A stretch of DNA of 64,000 nucleotides from Streptococcus ruminicola (GCF_011387195.1 NZ_CP046919.1:434001-498000), one strand, 5' to 3'. Shown: positions 35,291-45,959, counted from the first letter of the stretch. The notes: a model not told the origin generated them from the letters alone. Program-made: numbers and translations.

Positions 35291-36205
35291 TTGAAAAAGA
35301 AACTAAATCGCGTCCTCTTTTCAGGACTAAGCTTATCGTTATTGTTCTTACTAAGTGGTTGTGTCAGCCGAGATTCACATGGTAACCCAACAGGGACTAT
35401 TTGGCACTTGCTCGGTGAACCAATGGCAAAACTTATCCAATACTTTGCCAACAACATGGACCTTGGATTTGGCTTAGCCATTATCTTAGTAACAATCATT
35501 GTTCGTTGTATCATTCTTCCGCTTGGACTTTACCAATCATGGAAAGCAAGCTACCAATCAGAAAAGATGGCTTACTTAAAACCAATCTTTGCACCAATCA
35601 ACGAACGCATGCGTAATGCGACTACACAAGAAGAAAAATTGGCTGCACAAACAGAATTGATGGCTGCTCAAAAAGAAAACGGCATTAACATGCTTGGCGG
35701 TATGGGATGTCTTCCACTTCTTGTTCAAATGCCATTCTTCTCAGCTATGTACTTCGCAGCTCAATATACACAAGGTGTTTCTGAAAGTACTTTCCTAGGC
35801 ATTGACCTTGGAAGCCGTAGTATGCCACTAACAGCTGTTATCGCTATCCTCTACTTCTTCCAATCATGGTTATCAATGCAAGCTGTCGCTGAAGAACAAC
35901 GTGCAGCCATGAAAGGAACAATGTATGTTATGCCGCTCATGATGGTCTTCTTTGGTATGAGCATGCCAGCTAGTGTTCTTCTTTACTGGTTAGTCGGTGG
36001 TTTCTTCTCAATCATTCAACAATTGATTACAATGTTTATCATTAAACCAAAACTTCGTAAACAAATCGCTGAAGAATTTGAAAAGAACCCTCCAAAAACA
36101 TACAAATCATCAAAACGTAAAGACGTAACACCAACAGCTACTACTCAACTTAACAAACCTAAGAAAAGTAACCGTAACGCTGGTAAACAACGTCACCGTA
36201 AATAA
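35291..36205 (+). CDS. yidC: Membrane protein insertase YidC2-like
   Basis: A 304-residue Gram-positive YidC. The lipoprotein signal has lipobox LSGC with Cys24. Five membrane helices follow, with [10 protein letters not shown] carrying the hydrophilic-groove Arg, and [16 protein letters not shown] as the family block. The tail after residue 255 is long and basic (KSSKRK and KQRHRK), which marks the YidC2 (Oxa1-like, ribosome-binding) type of streptococci, in contrast to the rnpA-linked YidC1. The start is TTG at 35291 with AAAGGAA nine bases upstream. Confidence 0.93.
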   Translation: MKKKLNRVLFSGLSLSLLFLLSGCVSRDSHGNPTGTIWHLLGEPMAKLIQYFANNMDLGFGLAIILVTIIVRCIILPLGLYQSWKASYQSEKMAYLKPIFAPINERMRNATTQEEKLAAQTELMAAQKENGINMLGGMGCLPLLVQMPFFSAMYFAAQYTQGVSESTFLGIDLGSRSMPLTAVIAILYFFQSWLSMQAVAEEQRAAMKGTMYVMPLMMVFFGMSMPASVLLYWLVGGFFSIIQQLITMFIIKPKLRKQIAEEFEKNPPKTYKSSKRKDVTPTATTQLNKPKKSNRNAGKQRHRK

Positions 36206-36217
36206 TTCATAAACCAG

Positions 36218-36247
36218 AACACCAGAAAATTATTTCTGGTGTTTTAG
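36218..36247 (+). terminator. Terminator of yidC
   Basis: AACACCAGAAA and TTTCTGGTGTT pair around a 4-base loop, followed by a T-rich stretch. Confidence 0.85.
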
Positions 36248-36271
36248 TTTCCTTTTAATAACAGAACAAAC

Positions 36272-36296
36272 AAAAAAGGCTTAACAGCCTTTTTTT
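36272..36296 (-). terminator. Terminator of greA
   Basis: AAAAAAGGCT and AGCCTTTTTT pair around TAAC, with T runs on both strands. Confidence 0.85.
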
Positions 36297-36300
36297 ATGA

Positions 36301-36783
36301 TTAAGCAGTTTTTTCAACACTAATGATTTCAACATCGTAGTTTCCAGCAGGTGATTCGATTGTCACGATGTCACCTGTTTTTTTACCAATCAAAGCTTGA
36401 GCGATTGGGCTTTCGTTAGAAATACGTCCAGCAAAGATATCAGCACCAGCAGCACCAACGATGTGGTAAACATCTTTATCAGTTGTTCCAACTTCTTGAA
36501 CAGTAACTGTTTTACCGATAGCAACTTCATCTTTTGCTACAGCATCGCTATCAATGATTTCAGCATAACGGATTTTAGTTTCAATGATTTGGATTTGACC
36601 TTCAACGAATGCTTGTTCGTCTTTTGCTGCATCATACTCAGAGTTTTCTGAAAGGTCACCGTATGAACGAGCGATTTTAATACGTTCAACAACTTCTGGG
36701 CGACGAACTAATTTTAGTTCTTCTAATTCTTGTTCAAGTTGTTCTTTTTCAGCAAGGGTCATTGGATAAGTTTTTTCTGCCAT
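36301..36783 (-). CDS. greA: Transcription elongation factor GreA
   Basis: A 160-residue protein that rescues backtracked RNA polymerase. The N-terminal coiled coil has [33 protein letters not shown], with the acidic tip Asp and Glu in [10 protein letters not shown]; the C-terminal domain has [14 protein letters not shown]. It is the usual length. It lies 84 bp downstream of mltG, with a weak hairpin between the two. Confidence 0.98.
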   Translation of the reverse strand: MAEKTYPMTLAEKEQLEQELEELKLVRRPEVVERIKIARSYGDLSENSEYDAAKDEQAFVEGQIQIIETKIRYAEIIDSDAVAKDEVAIGKTVTVQEVGTTDKDVYHIVGAAGADIFAGRISNESPIAQALIGKKTGDIVTIESPAGNYDVEIISVEKTA

Positions 36784-36829
36784 TTTCTATCTCTTTTCTA
36801 AAAATTTATTTTTTGGATAATCTACAAAT

Positions 36830-36860
36830 ACAAACATGATGTTAGTCACACCATGTTTGT
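36830..36860 (-). terminator. Possible weak terminator after mltG
   Basis: ACAAACATG and CATGTTTGT form a 9-bp stem with a 13-base loop, without a good T run. It could reduce read-through from mltG into greA in the wrong direction only in part; mltG and greA are in the same direction. Confidence 0.4.
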
Positions 36861-36866
36861 CATCAA

Positions 36867-38558
36867 TTATTCATTTATTTGACTATTAACATATTTTTCA
36901 ACATTAGCTTTGTGGTCATCAAAGTTTTCTGAGTAGTAGACCTTACCTGTCTTAACATCTGCAACGAAGTAATAGTAATTCGTTGAAGCAGGGTTAACGG
37001 TTGCTTCGATAGCTGATAGGCTAGGAGCGTCTACCGGACCAGGCATCAAACCAGTGTTGGTATAAACATTATACGGTGAATCAATCGATGTGTCAATACT
37101 TGCATCAGCCGCTAGACTCGTCTCTTCACCAAGTTTACCCATTGCATACAAAATAGCAATATTACTTTGGAGTGGCATGTTATTATTCATGCGATTATAG
37201 AAGACACTAGCAATATTTCTGCGATCATCATCAGTTGAACCTTCTTTTTCAACTAATGATGCAAGTGTTAAAACATCATTAACTGATTTTCCACTTGCAG
37301 CAATAGTATCGTAGTACTGAGACATGTAAGAATCCATTGTTGAAATCATGTCCTCAACAATATCTTCCATACTTGTCTTTTCATAGTAGCTGTACGTTGC
37401 TGGGAAAAGATACCCTTCTAGTCGATAAGTTACTTTATCAGCCTCAGGAAGACTACCTAAAAGTTTTGGATACTTAGCTGCCATTTTTGAAATAAAGGCA
37501 TCATCTTGAACGACTTTCAAGAAATCATCAGCCGTATATGGCGTTGAAGCGTGTTTCTTAGCTGAATTTTTAGTCACAGCTTCAGAAATTTGCTTGATCG
37601 TATAACCTTCAGTTACCAAGATTTTACCAAGTGATGGTTTTTCTGGTTGAGGTGTTCCACCTTCTTTAAGTTGTTTACAAATCTCATCCAAATCCATGCT
37701 TGGTTGCAAATTATAGTATCCACTTTGGAAATTGCTGTAATTTTTAAATTTTGTGTAGTAATTAAAGATAGTTGCACTCTTAATCACACCAGATTTTTCA
37801 AGGATTTGCCCGATGTATTTGTTCCCAGATCCTTCTGGAATATCAACCGTAATGTATTTCTTTGATGAACTATCAAGTGGCTTAATAGAACTATCAACAT
37901 AGCGGTATACAAAGAAACCTGTTGCGATTAAGGCAATGATAATTGCTGAAATTAAAACTAAGGCAATTTTTCCTGCTAAACTATTTGTCTTTTGACGTTT
38001 TCTTCTGCGTTTTGTTCCCACTTTATTCTCCAAGTCTGTCTCTGTTTCATCTGATTGGTCAGAATCTTGCTCAAATTGAAGACTATCTTTTGATTCAGAC
38101 TCACCTGAAGGGGTATCAGAAATATCTGGATTACCATCATAACCTACACCATCTGTTGCTCTCACAAGATAACTTTCTTGTTCATCATCAGCCTTAGCTG
38201 ACTCTGCTCCATCAGGGTTAAAGGTCTGATCGATATTTCTCAGTACGTCTTTAATTTTTTGATTATCTATTTTGGTTTCAATCTGATTCTCAGCTAAAGC
38301 AGTTTTCGCTTTCTCTTCAAGGCGACGTTTTTCTTCTCGAATCTTAGCCTCTTGACGCTCTCTTCGATCTTCTGCTTCGTATTCAGCCATTAGTTCAGCC
38401 GTTCGACGCGCAAATTCTTCTGCTTCTTTTTCCTTTTGGCGAAGTTCTAAATCATGTTGCTTGCGTAAGCGATTAGCTTCTTCAAGTTCAGCTAAAATTT
38501 GCTCCTTAAAACTTTTTTCTTTTTGAGTTTTTGGCTTATCGTCGTTAAATTCGGTCAA
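36867..38558 (-). CDS. mltG: Endolytic murein transglycosylase MltG
   Basis: A 563-residue protein. The first 190 residues are cytoplasmic and highly charged, with a long predicted coiled coil (Glu/Arg/Lys, about 15-100) and an acidic Ser/Asp/Glu stretch. One membrane helix follows (about 195-220, LVLISAIIIALIATGFFVYRYV). The YceG domain outside the cell has a LysM-like part, then EGYLFPATYSY, ASLVEKEG with the likely catalytic Glu, and LPLQSNIAILYAMG. MltG cuts glycan strands and is essential in many pneumococci. The long cytoplasmic part is usual for streptococci and absent in E. coli. Confidence 0.94.
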   Translation of the reverse strand: MTEFNDDKPKTQKEKSFKEQILAELEEANRLRKQHDLELRQKEKEAEEFARRTAELMAEYEAEDRRERQEAKIREEKRRLEEKAKTALAENQIETKIDNQKIKDVLRNIDQTFNPDGAESAKADDEQESYLVRATDGVGYDGNPDISDTPSGESESKDSLQFEQDSDQSDETETDLENKVGTKRRRKRQKTNSLAGKIALVLISAIIIALIATGFFVYRYVDSSIKPLDSSSKKYITVDIPEGSGNKYIGQILEKSGVIKSATIFNYYTKFKNYSNFQSGYYNLQPSMDLDEICKQLKEGGTPQPEKPSLGKILVTEGYTIKQISEAVTKNSAKKHASTPYTADDFLKVVQDDAFISKMAAKYPKLLGSLPEADKVTYRLEGYLFPATYSYYEKTSMEDIVEDMISTMDSYMSQYYDTIAASGKSVNDVLTLASLVEKEGSTDDDRRNIASVFYNRMNNNMPLQSNIAILYAMGKLGEETSLAADASIDTSIDSPYNVYTNTGLMPGPVDAPSLSAIEATVNPASTNYYYFVADVKTGKVYYSENFDDHKANVEKYVNSQINE

Positions 38559-38665
38559 AGCTTATCCTCCTACTCTTAATCAATCGCCATTATATCCTAA
38601 AATATAGTGAAAATCAACTCGCAGCAGTCTTTGTTATCTATTCTTAACAATCACTTTGTCACTTC

Positions 38666-39160
38666 TTACGCTACCGCTGGAGACTCCCAAACCATATTAA
38701 ACCAAGTGGTTCCACCGTGTGCTGAGTCTGCCTCTCCTTCATCGATAAAACCATTTCTCTCATAGTAAGGGATAAGCTGCTCATGACAGGTCAAGGTGAG
38801 ACCTATACACTTTCTAGCAACAGCTAAATCTTTCATCGTAGCAAGCAAAGCCATCCCGATACCTTGATTCTGAAAATCAGGAGCAATCGAAAGACTCGTA
38901 ATAGCAATAAAACCTCCGTGGTCAGGATTTTTAACAACGTGATGGAATAAATCATCTGTTAAGTAACGTTGTCCAATCACCGGTCCTTCAATGTAACCAC
39001 AAATCTCCCCATCAAGCTCAGCTACCAAGAAAGTATCTGGAATGGTCAAAATGCGCTCTTTCATATCTTCTTGACTTGCTGCTTCTTGCGCAGAAAAATT
39101 CTCACGCTCAATAGCTACGATAGCCTCTAAATCCTCAAGGCGTACATTTCTGATAATCAT
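38666..39160 (-). CDS. GNAT-family N-acetyltransferase
   Basis: A 164-residue acetyltransferase. The acetyl-CoA site is the block LSIAPDFQNQGIGMALLATM (Q-x-x-G-I-G), and LTCHEQLIPYYERNGFI is the usual C-terminal part. The substrate is unknown; the sequence resembles the RimI/YjaB-like group but a specific target cannot be named. GGGGGA precedes the ATG at 39160; an in-frame extension to 39202 would begin in the murC terminator. Confidence 0.87.
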   Translation of the reverse strand: MIIRNVRLEDLEAIVAIERENFSAQEAASQEDMKERILTIPDTFLVAELDGEICGYIEGPVIGQRYLTDDLFHHVVKNPDHGGFIAITSLSIAPDFQNQGIGMALLATMKDLAVARKCIGLTLTCHEQLIPYYERNGFIDEGEADSAHGGTTWFNMVWESPAVA

Positions 39161-39177
39161 AAAATCCCCCACAAAAG

Positions 39178-39199
39178 AAAAAGAGCTTTCGCTCCTTTT
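39178..39199 (-). terminator. Terminator of murC
   Basis: AAAAAGAGC and GCTCCTTTT pair around TTTC, followed by a T run on the minus strand. It lies between murC and the acetyltransferase gene, so expression of the latter needs read-through or its own promoter. Confidence 0.75.
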
Positions 39200-39214
39200 C
39201 AAGATAATTGGTTA

Positions 39215-40546
39215 TTATTGTGTGTTGTTAGCCAAGCTTGCCAACAATTCTTCAAATGAACGTTCATACATTTGGATATCACCAGCACCCATGAAGACGT
39301 AAACAGCATTGTCATGGTCAAGTAATGGTGAGACATTATCAAGGCTGATAACTTTAGCTGATTTATTAATTTTAACAGCCAAGTCTTCAACTTTAACATC
39401 ACCATGGTCAACTTCACGTGCTGAACCATAAATTGGTGCTAAGTAAACTGAATCAGCTTGATTCAAAGCATTAGCGAATTCATCCAAAAGTGCAATCGTA
39501 CGAGTGAATGTGTGTGGTTGGAAAACAGCCACAATTTCTTTGCTTGGGTATTTTTGACGTGCAGCATCAAGTGTTGCAATGATTTCAGTTGGATGGTGAG
39601 CAAAGTCATCAATGATTGTTGTGTTGTTAATTACTTTTTCAGTGAAACGACGCTTAACACCAGAAAATGTCTTCATGTGTTCTGCTACCAATTCCATATC
39701 AATACCTGCTACGTAAAGGTTAGCAATAACAGCTGTCGCATTCAAGATATTGTGACGACCAAATGCTGGAAGGTGGAATGAACCAAGTTCTTCTTCACCA
39801 TGTTTTACTTTGAAAGCAGATCCATTTGTTGTACGAACAACATCATAAGCCATGAAATCATCGCTATCTTTAAATCCATAGTAGTAAATATCTGCATCAG
39901 ATGTGATTTTACGAAGATATGGATCATCACCGAACAAGAACAAAGCTTTTTGAACTTGTTTTGCATAATCATTGAAAGCATCGAAAACATCATCAATGCT
40001 CTTGAAATAATCAGGGTGGTCAAAGTCGATGTTTGTGATGATTGAGTATTCTGGGTGGTAAGGCATGAAGTGACGTTGGTATTCGTCAGATTCAAAGACA
40101 AAGTAATTGCTGTTTGCTGAACCACGTCCAGTACCATCACCGATTAAGTATGATGTATCTGTAATATTTTTAAGAACATGTGCCATCAAACCTGTTGTTG
40201 ATGTTTTTCCGTGTGCACCTGCTACACCAAAGCTTGTGAATTGGCGCATGAAATCACCGAGGAATTCATGGTAACGTTTGAATTTGAAACCATTTTTGAC
40301 AGCATAGGCAATTTCGACATTGTTATCTTCACGGAAAGCATTACCGGCAATTAATTCAACATCTGATGTGATGTTGTCTTCAGAAAATGGAAGAATTTCA
40401 ATTCCTGCTTGTTCTAAACCACGTTGTGTGAAATAGTATTTACTAACGTCACTTCCTTGAACTTTGTGTCCCATTTGGTGCAACATCAAAGCAAGAGCAC
40501 TCATACCAGATCCTTTAATTCCGATAAAATGATAGGTTTTAGACAT
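39215..40546 (-). CDS. murC: UDP-N-acetylmuramate-L-alanine ligase
   Basis: A 443-residue ligase that adds L-Ala to UDP-MurNAc, the first step of the peptidoglycan stem peptide. [21 protein letters not shown] is the UDP-binding Rossmann part, [15 protein letters not shown] is the ATP P-loop, [11 protein letters not shown] carries a catalytic Glu, and [10 protein letters not shown] is the C-terminal signature. It lies 32 bp after the hypothetical gene and is probably in the same operon. Confidence 0.98.
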   Translation of the reverse strand: MSKTYHFIGIKGSGMSALALMLHQMGHKVQGSDVSKYYFTQRGLEQAGIEILPFSEDNITSDVELIAGNAFREDNNVEIAYAVKNGFKFKRYHEFLGDFMRQFTSFGVAGAHGKTSTTGLMAHVLKNITDTSYLIGDGTGRGSANSNYFVFESDEYQRHFMPYHPEYSIITNIDFDHPDYFKSIDDVFDAFNDYAKQVQKALFLFGDDPYLRKITSDADIYYYGFKDSDDFMAYDVVRTTNGSAFKVKHGEEELGSFHLPAFGRHNILNATAVIANLYVAGIDMELVAEHMKTFSGVKRRFTEKVINNTTIIDDFAHHPTEIIATLDAARQKYPSKEIVAVFQPHTFTRTIALLDEFANALNQADSVYLAPIYGSAREVDHGDVKVEDLAVKINKSAKVISLDNVSPLLDHDNAVYVFMGAGDIQMYERSFEELLASLANNTQ

Positions 40547-40578
40547 GTTTTCTCCTCTATATACAACTGCAGTGCAGT

Positions 40579-41172
40579 TTATTTTGCATCGTCAAAGCGT
40601 GTTAAATTCAATTCTTGAGCCACTTTGTGTTCTCTTTGACTTTGCAAGACTTCCTTATTATAAATTTGACTTTCTTTTAAGAAGTCATAATTATTTTTCT
40701 TAGGTTTAGTTGTTGATGAATTATCTGGCTTTTTATAAGTTACGGGAATTTCTGCCAAGATATAATCATCTTGATGCAACCTTTCGGTTAAATGACTCAG
40801 ACTGCTTGTAGGCTTTGCTGTTTTCTTAGGCAATGTTGCCTTAAGCTGTTGCTGTAAAGCTGCCTTAGAAGGCGCTTTAACTTCTTTTGAAAGATAAGCT
40901 TGACGTTTTCTTCGAATATCACGTCTTGCTTCTTCACGCGCTAACTCAGCATAAGATTTACCTTGAGTCACCGATTCTATGCGGCTGGCATCTTGTTCAT
41001 CTTTGCCAACAAAATTATAGTCTCTAGTAACATCATCATAGTTTTTATCTTGATAAGCTCCGTGAATATTGGTAATCAAATCTTCATTTTCATATAAAGC
41101 CATTACTTTGGGTGGATTGCTTACTGGCTCCCCGTCTGCAACAAGCGGAAAGCGTCTTTGATTTCTAATCAC
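40579..41172 (-). CDS. Conserved hypothetical streptococcal protein upstream of murC
   Basis: A 197-residue soluble protein that I do not recognise. It is highly charged and probably partly disordered, with a helical stretch [21 protein letters not shown] (about 75-95) and the end [10 protein letters not shown]. No signal peptide or membrane segment is seen. The start is GTG at 41172, with GAGAGG ten bases upstream. It opens the murC transcript, so it may act in wall synthesis or cell division, but that is position-based inference. Confidence 0.65.
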   Translation of the reverse strand: MIRNQRRFPLVADGEPVSNPPKVMALYENEDLITNIHGAYQDKNYDDVTRDYNFVGKDEQDASRIESVTQGKSYAELAREEARRDIRRKRQAYLSKEVKAPSKAALQQQLKATLPKKTAKPTSSLSHLTERLHQDDYILAEIPVTYKKPDNSSTTKPKKNNYDFLKESQIYNKEVLQSQREHKVAQELNLTRFDDAK

Positions 41173-41275
41173 AGCGTCACATCCTCTCTTAACGTATTAT
41201 GTTTATTAATTATCATCACTCACTAAGAAATATGGGGAACTTATCCTTGACAACCCCTCGTCCTAGTAACTAAAT

Positions 41276-41323
41276 GCTAGCGCTTAAAAACTAGGCCTAA
41301 GCTCCTAACTTTTTAAACGTAGC
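41276..41323 (-). promoter_or_regulatory. Long leader hairpin upstream of the hypothetical-murC operon
   Basis: Two 20-base arms (41276-41295 and 41304-41323) are complementary apart from small bulges around an 8-base loop. An outer pair, AATGCTA with TAGCATT (41273-41279 and 41334-41340), shares bases with it, so two structures exclude each other. No known riboswitch core was seen. Confidence 0.6.
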
Positions 41324-41343
41324 TCCAACTTTGTAGCATTTTT

Positions 41344-41372
41344 ATTATAAACTAATTCATTCCATTTTTCAA
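41344..41372 (-). promoter_or_regulatory. Promoter of the hypothetical-murC operon
   Basis: On the minus strand TTGAAA (41367-41372) and TATAAT (41344-41349) are 17 bases apart. It gives a leader of about 165 bases. Confidence 0.75.
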
Positions 41373-41389
41373 AGTTTTCATAAAAAGAA

Positions 41390-41420
41390 AGTCAGTCTCC
41401 CTTAAAGGTTAGACTGACTT
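41390..41420 (-). terminator. Terminator of the SNF2-family gene
   Basis: AAGTCAGTCT and AGACTGACTT are perfect 10-base arms around an 11-base loop, followed by a T-rich run on the minus strand. Confidence 0.88.
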
Positions 41421-41425
41421 AAAAC

Positions 41426-44400
41426 TTAATGCTCTAATCCAAGGATTTCCTTGATTTCTTCGATGGTCATGCTTGCTCTTGTTTCATTACCATCAAGAAC
41501 TGTCGTGACAAGATTTTTCTTGCTTTCTTGCATCTCAAGGATTTTTTCTTCAATAGTCCCGCGCGTAATCAAACGATAGACTTCAACATTTTCTTTTTGA
41601 CCAATACGGTGAGCACGGCTGATGGCTTGCATTTCTACCGCTGGGTTCCACCAAAGGTCAATCAAAATAACTGTATCAGCCCCTGTTAGATTCAAGCCAA
41701 CTCCTCCTGCTTTCAAAGAAATCAAGAAGGTATCTTTTGAACCATTGTTAAAAGCACGAGTCATTTCTTGACGAGCATTAGCTGGGGTCGAACCAGTAAT
41801 CTTATAAGAAGTTAAACCTAGTTCTTCAATCTCTTTTTCAGCAATGTCTAGCATGCCACGGAATTGTGAGAAGATAAGTGCTCGGTGACCATTTTCTTTG
41901 ATTTGCGTTAACAAATCACGAAGACTATCAAGTTTTCCACTTTCTCCTTGATAATCCATAAAGAGCGCTGGGGTATCACAGATTTGACGCAGGCGTGTGA
42001 TTCCTGATAAAATCTCGATTTTACGACGATTAATATCCGCATCTGAAGCTCCAGCAATGGTTTCTTGCATTTGACGGAGCTGCGCAAGATAAATAGCTTT
42101 TTGCTTGCGGTCAAGCTCATTTGGATAATTGATTTCAATCAAATCTGGCAACTCTGGCAGAACTTCTTCTTTGCGACGACGCATAATAAACGGCTTGATA
42201 AATCGTGCGACTTGTTTGGCATCCATTTTTAAAAAGCGTTTTTTATCTGGTAATAAACCTGGCAATACAATTTGGAAAATTGACCAAATTTCAAGGAGTT
42301 TATTTTCAATTGGCGTTCCTGAAAGGGCGAAGCAATTTTTAACTTCAAATTGACGCAAGTAATGCGCAATCTTGGTTTGAGTATTTTTCATCACCTGGGC
42401 TTCATCTAAAATCAAATAATCAAAATTCAACTGATTGTATTCTGCAAAATCTTGGCGGAAAGAAGAATAGCTTGTAATCACCACCTGATGATTTTCAGCA
42501 ATAATCTCATCGCGCACTGCTTTTAAACCATAAGAAACAGCCACATCTATCTCAGGAGCAAAGCGAGTGAATTCGTCTTTCCAGTTATAAATCAAACTTG
42601 ACGGTGATAAGATTAAAATACGTGTTTCTTCTTTCAAGTGCGAAGCTAGAAAAGCAATGGTTTGAAGGGTTTTACCCAGCCCCATGTCATCGGCTAGAAT
42701 ACCACCAAAGCCGTAGTGGTCAAGCATGGACATCCAACGAACACCAGTCATTTGGTAATCACGCAATTGTGTTTGTAGAGGTGGCAAAGTGACCTCAAAT
42801 TCTTCTGGGTGGGTTAAATCATGTGCTAATTGTTCAAATTCTTTTGAGAAGGAAATGCGGTCATTTCCTTGGAACAAATCTGAAATTTGGAAAGCTGAAA
42901 TAGCATCTAGTTGCAAATGCCCATTATCCAGTTGTTTGGCACGTAAGTTTTGAAGAGTGCTACTAACACGCTGAGTTTCTTCATCAAAGACAACTAACTT
43001 ACCAGCTCCATTGACAAAATAAGGTTGATTTTTAAAGAGTGCTTCTAAGGCATCATCAATATCATTTTCAAAAACCGTTGAAAAATCAAATGAGATATCT
43101 AGCAGACCACCTTTAGTATGAACAGAAACCTGTGGTTCTTCAAATTGACGCATCTCTTCAAGTTCATCAGCCAAAGTAACCTGACCTAGTCGTGCTAATT
43201 GTCCCAAAGTTCGTGTGAAGAAATCGTACAAATCCTTATCAGCTAGCGGCGCATGATAAGACGAGAATGAGGCTGAAAAACCATTAGCTTCCAAAGTTCT
43301 AAAGACTTTTTCCTCATGTTTAAAATGACTGGCAAACGGTAATTCTTCAAGCTCACGTTTGCTATGAACGGTCACATTGCCATAATCAAAAGAGACGTGC
43401 AAAGCAACTTCTCGGTATTCATTGAGTTCTAAATAAAAAGTTACTTTGAAATCACGAATATCAAAACTCTTCGGCGCTTCAACCTTACCCAGTTCTTTAA
43501 AATCTAAAAGACTGGCTGCTAATTTTGCTTGGTCGTCTAAATCAAAGAACAAATGTTTTGCCAAATCAGCCTCAATTGGCAAACTACGAATAGCCGTTAA
43601 AATCTTTTGTTGCTTCAAATTCAAACTGAAAATAAACCCATTTGTGAACAAAAAGGCATTATTAAAGAGCGGTTGATATTCTTTTTCACTAATGATTAAT
43701 TCAATTGATTGACGATGAACCACCACTTTAAATTGAATTAAGTCTTCTGAACCACTTAGTGGTCTAAAAATCAGCTGCCCATAAGTTTGATGATTATGTT
43801 CAAATGAAAAATCATAAAGGTCATTAAAGAGGTTGATACCTTCTTCAAAAGTTCCACTTGTCAATGAAAGATTTCGACCATGATTTGGTAAGATGTAGTC
43901 AACATCAAGATGATCACCATCTGGAATCACTCGCCATAAAAATTGAATCAATTCCTGACTGGCTTCATCAAATTGAATCAATGATAAAGGTTCAAAATAA
44001 TTTTTCCCAATCTGGTAATATCCCTCATTTTTAACAGCGTTCAAAAAGGCTTTAATGTCTCGGACAACATAAGCGCGGTCATCTGGCAATCGATTGATTT
44101 TTAAGGTCCACCAATAATCTGATGAATAGGGGCTTTGATTACCATGAGCTGCCAAACGATATTTTGTGGTATCGTCATCATTAATCACCAAGCCATCCAA
44201 AAAAACACTACCAAAAGAGGTATTTTTCTTAGTTTCTTGCTGTGTTTCTTGGTGTGAGCTCAATTCATCTGATAACTCTTTTCCTTCCGTATTATTCTTG
44301 AGATAGTATTCTACGGCTGCTAAATGCTCACAATATTTTTTCTTGGCAAAAAAGTCACAGTCACACCTAACTTGTTCATCTTCTAGCGAATATTGAAGAT

Positions 44401-44518
44401 GGTGTGTCCCCACCTTTGCCTGAATTAAATCTTCTCGCTTACTGATAATGTCAACCAAACCTTGTTCGTAAAGTTCTATACCTTGATTGCGAATTCGACC
44501 TGGAATCATTCTACCCAA
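41426..44518 (-). CDS. SWIM-domain SNF2-family DNA helicase/translocase
   Basis: A 1030-residue protein. Residues 47-75 are a SWIM zinc finger: VRCDCDFFAKKKYCEHLAAVEYYL, with the CxC and CxH ligands. The middle (about 100-560) is a region of low recognition. From about 575 there is a SNF2 helicase core: LADDMGLGKTLQTIAF (Walker A), LILDEAQVMKN (box II, DEAQ), then SGTPIENKLLEIWS, and the second lobe with GGVGLNLTGAD and ISRAHRIGQKENVEVY. It would move along DNA using ATP. Its task in streptococci is not established. The TTG at 44518 fits a GGTGG site; ATG at 44509 is an alternative. Confidence 0.9.
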   Translation of the reverse strand: MGRMIPGRIRNQGIELYEQGLVDIISKREDLIQAKVGTHHLQYSLEDEQVRCDCDFFAKKKYCEHLAAVEYYLKNNTEGKELSDELSSHQETQQETKKNTSFGSVFLDGLVINDDDTTKYRLAAHGNQSPYSSDYWWTLKINRLPDDRAYVVRDIKAFLNAVKNEGYYQIGKNYFEPLSLIQFDEASQELIQFLWRVIPDGDHLDVDYILPNHGRNLSLTSGTFEEGINLFNDLYDFSFEHNHQTYGQLIFRPLSGSEDLIQFKVVVHRQSIELIISEKEYQPLFNNAFLFTNGFIFSLNLKQQKILTAIRSLPIEADLAKHLFFDLDDQAKLAASLLDFKELGKVEAPKSFDIRDFKVTFYLELNEYREVALHVSFDYGNVTVHSKRELEELPFASHFKHEEKVFRTLEANGFSASFSSYHAPLADKDLYDFFTRTLGQLARLGQVTLADELEEMRQFEEPQVSVHTKGGLLDISFDFSTVFENDIDDALEALFKNQPYFVNGAGKLVVFDEETQRVSSTLQNLRAKQLDNGHLQLDAISAFQISDLFQGNDRISFSKEFEQLAHDLTHPEEFEVTLPPLQTQLRDYQMTGVRWMSMLDHYGFGGILADDMGLGKTLQTIAFLASHLKEETRILILSPSSLIYNWKDEFTRFAPEIDVAVSYGLKAVRDEIIAENHQVVITSYSSFRQDFAEYNQLNFDYLILDEAQVMKNTQTKIAHYLRQFEVKNCFALSGTPIENKLLEIWSIFQIVLPGLLPDKKRFLKMDAKQVARFIKPFIMRRRKEEVLPELPDLIEINYPNELDRKQKAIYLAQLRQMQETIAGASDADINRRKIEILSGITRLRQICDTPALFMDYQGESGKLDSLRDLLTQIKENGHRALIFSQFRGMLDIAEKEIEELGLTSYKITGSTPANARQEMTRAFNNGSKDTFLISLKAGGVGLNLTGADTVILIDLWWNPAVEMQAISRAHRIGQKENVEVYRLITRGTIEEKILEMQESKKNLVTTVLDGNETRASMTIEEIKEILGLEH

Positions 44519-44620
44519 TCTAAGCCACCACCTTTTTCCTTATCCTTTAATTATATCAAATTCAACCCTCTTTAGCTTAGAAAAATGGTTATTCAATTTT
44601 ATTTTTTTAAAGGCACCAAA

Positions 44621-44645
44621 AAAAGCACCCTAATGGGTGCTTTTA
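44621..44645 (-). terminator. Terminator of der
   Basis: AAAAGCACCC and GGGTGCTTTT are perfect arms around TAAT, with a T run on the minus strand. Confidence 0.9.
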
Positions 44646-44648
44646 ATC

Positions 44649-45959
44649 TTATTTACGTTTGCGGGCAATCAAGTTGATTGGTGTACCTTCGAAACCGAAA
44701 GCTGCACGGATTTGATTTTCTAAGAAACGCATATATGAGAAGTGCATAAGCTCTTCTTCGTTAACAAAGATAACAAACGTTGGTGGTTTAACGGAAACTT
44801 GTGTGCCATAGAAGATTTTCAAACGTTTACCTTTATCGGTTGGTGTTGGGTTAATAGCAATCGCATCCATGATAACATCGTTAAGAACAGCTGATGGAAT
44901 ACGTTTGTTTTGACTTTCGCTGATTTTCTTAATCATTTCAGGCAATTTGTTCAAACGTTGTTTTGTTGCTGCTGATACGAAGATGATTGGAGCATATGAC
45001 AAGAATTGGAATTGATCACGAATATCTTCTTCCCATTTTGCTACAGTGTGGTTATTTTTTTCGATGGTATCCCATTTGTTAACAACGATGATAATCCCTT
45101 TACCAGCTTCATGTGCAAAACCAGCGATACGTTTATCATACTCACGAATACCTTCTTCAGCGTTAATAACCATAAGAACAATATCTGAACGGTCAATAGC
45201 ACGCATTGAACGCATCACTGAGTATTTTTCAGTGTTTTCATAAACTTTACCAGATTTACGCATACCAGCGGTGTCAATCATTGTGTATTCTTGACCTTCG
45301 CTGTCAATAAAGTTTGTATCAATAGCATCACGTGTTGTACCGGCAATTGGACTTGCGATAACACGTTCTTCACCAAGAATCGCATTAATCAAGCTTGATT
45401 TACCAACGTTTGGACGTCCGATCAAACTGAACTTGATAATGTCTGGATTTTCGTCCTCTTCTTCCACAGGAAGATTTTCAACGATTGCATCCAAAACATC
45501 CCCTGTACCAATCCCGTGAACAGATGAAACTGGATATGGATCACCAAGGCCAAGTGAGTAGAAGTCGTAGATATCATTACGCATTTCTGGATTATCTACT
45601 TTATTGACAACTAAGATAACTGGTTTATTGGTACGGTACAAGATTTTTGAAACGTACTCATCAGCATCTGTAACACCTTCTTTTCCTGATACCACAAAGA
45701 CGATAACATCTGCTTCTGTCATCGCAATATCAGCTTGGTGTTTGATTTGTTCCATAAATGGTGCATCAACATCATCAATACCACCTGTATCAATCAATGA
45801 AAACTTGCGGTTAAGCCATTCACCTGTTGTATAGATACGGTCACGAGTAACACCCTCGACATCTTCAACAATTGAAATACGCTCACCTGCGATACGGTTA
45901 AACAAAGTCGATTTGCCGACGTTTGGACGTCCGACAATAGCAACTGTAGGTAAAGCCAT
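44649..45959 (-). CDS. der: Ribosome biogenesis GTPase Der (EngA)
   Basis: A 436-residue protein with two GTPase domains in a row and a C-terminal KH-like domain. The two P-loops are GRPNVGKST (residues 10-18) and GRPNVGKSS (about 182-190); the matching G3 motifs are DTGG and DTAG, and the G4 motifs NKVD and NKWD. It works in 50S assembly and is essential. The gap of about 140 bp before it contains a perfect 10-bp inverted repeat. Confidence 0.98.
   Translation of the reverse strand: MALPTVAIVGRPNVGKSTLFNRIAGERISIVEDVEGVTRDRIYTTGEWLNRKFSLIDTGGIDDVDAPFMEQIKHQADIAMTEADVIVFVVSGKEGVTDADEYVSKILYRTNKPVILVVNKVDNPEMRNDIYDFYSLGLGDPYPVSSVHGIGTGDVLDAIVENLPVEEEDENPDIIKFSLIGRPNVGKSSLINAILGEERVIASPIAGTTRDAIDTNFIDSEGQEYTMIDTAGMRKSGKVYENTEKYSVMRSMRAIDRSDIVLMVINAEEGIREYDKRIAGFAHEAGKGIIIVVNKWDTIEKNNHTVAKWEEDIRDQFQFLSYAPIIFVSAATKQRLNKLPEMIKKISESQNKRIPSAVLNDVIMDAIAINPTPTDKGKRLKIFYGTQVSVKPPTFVIFVNEEELMHFSYMRFLENQIRAAFGFEGTPINLIARKRK

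Noticed and set aside
39458..39781. 107-residue plus-strand frame inside murC
   Set aside because: Antisense shadow of a conserved essential gene with no start signal.
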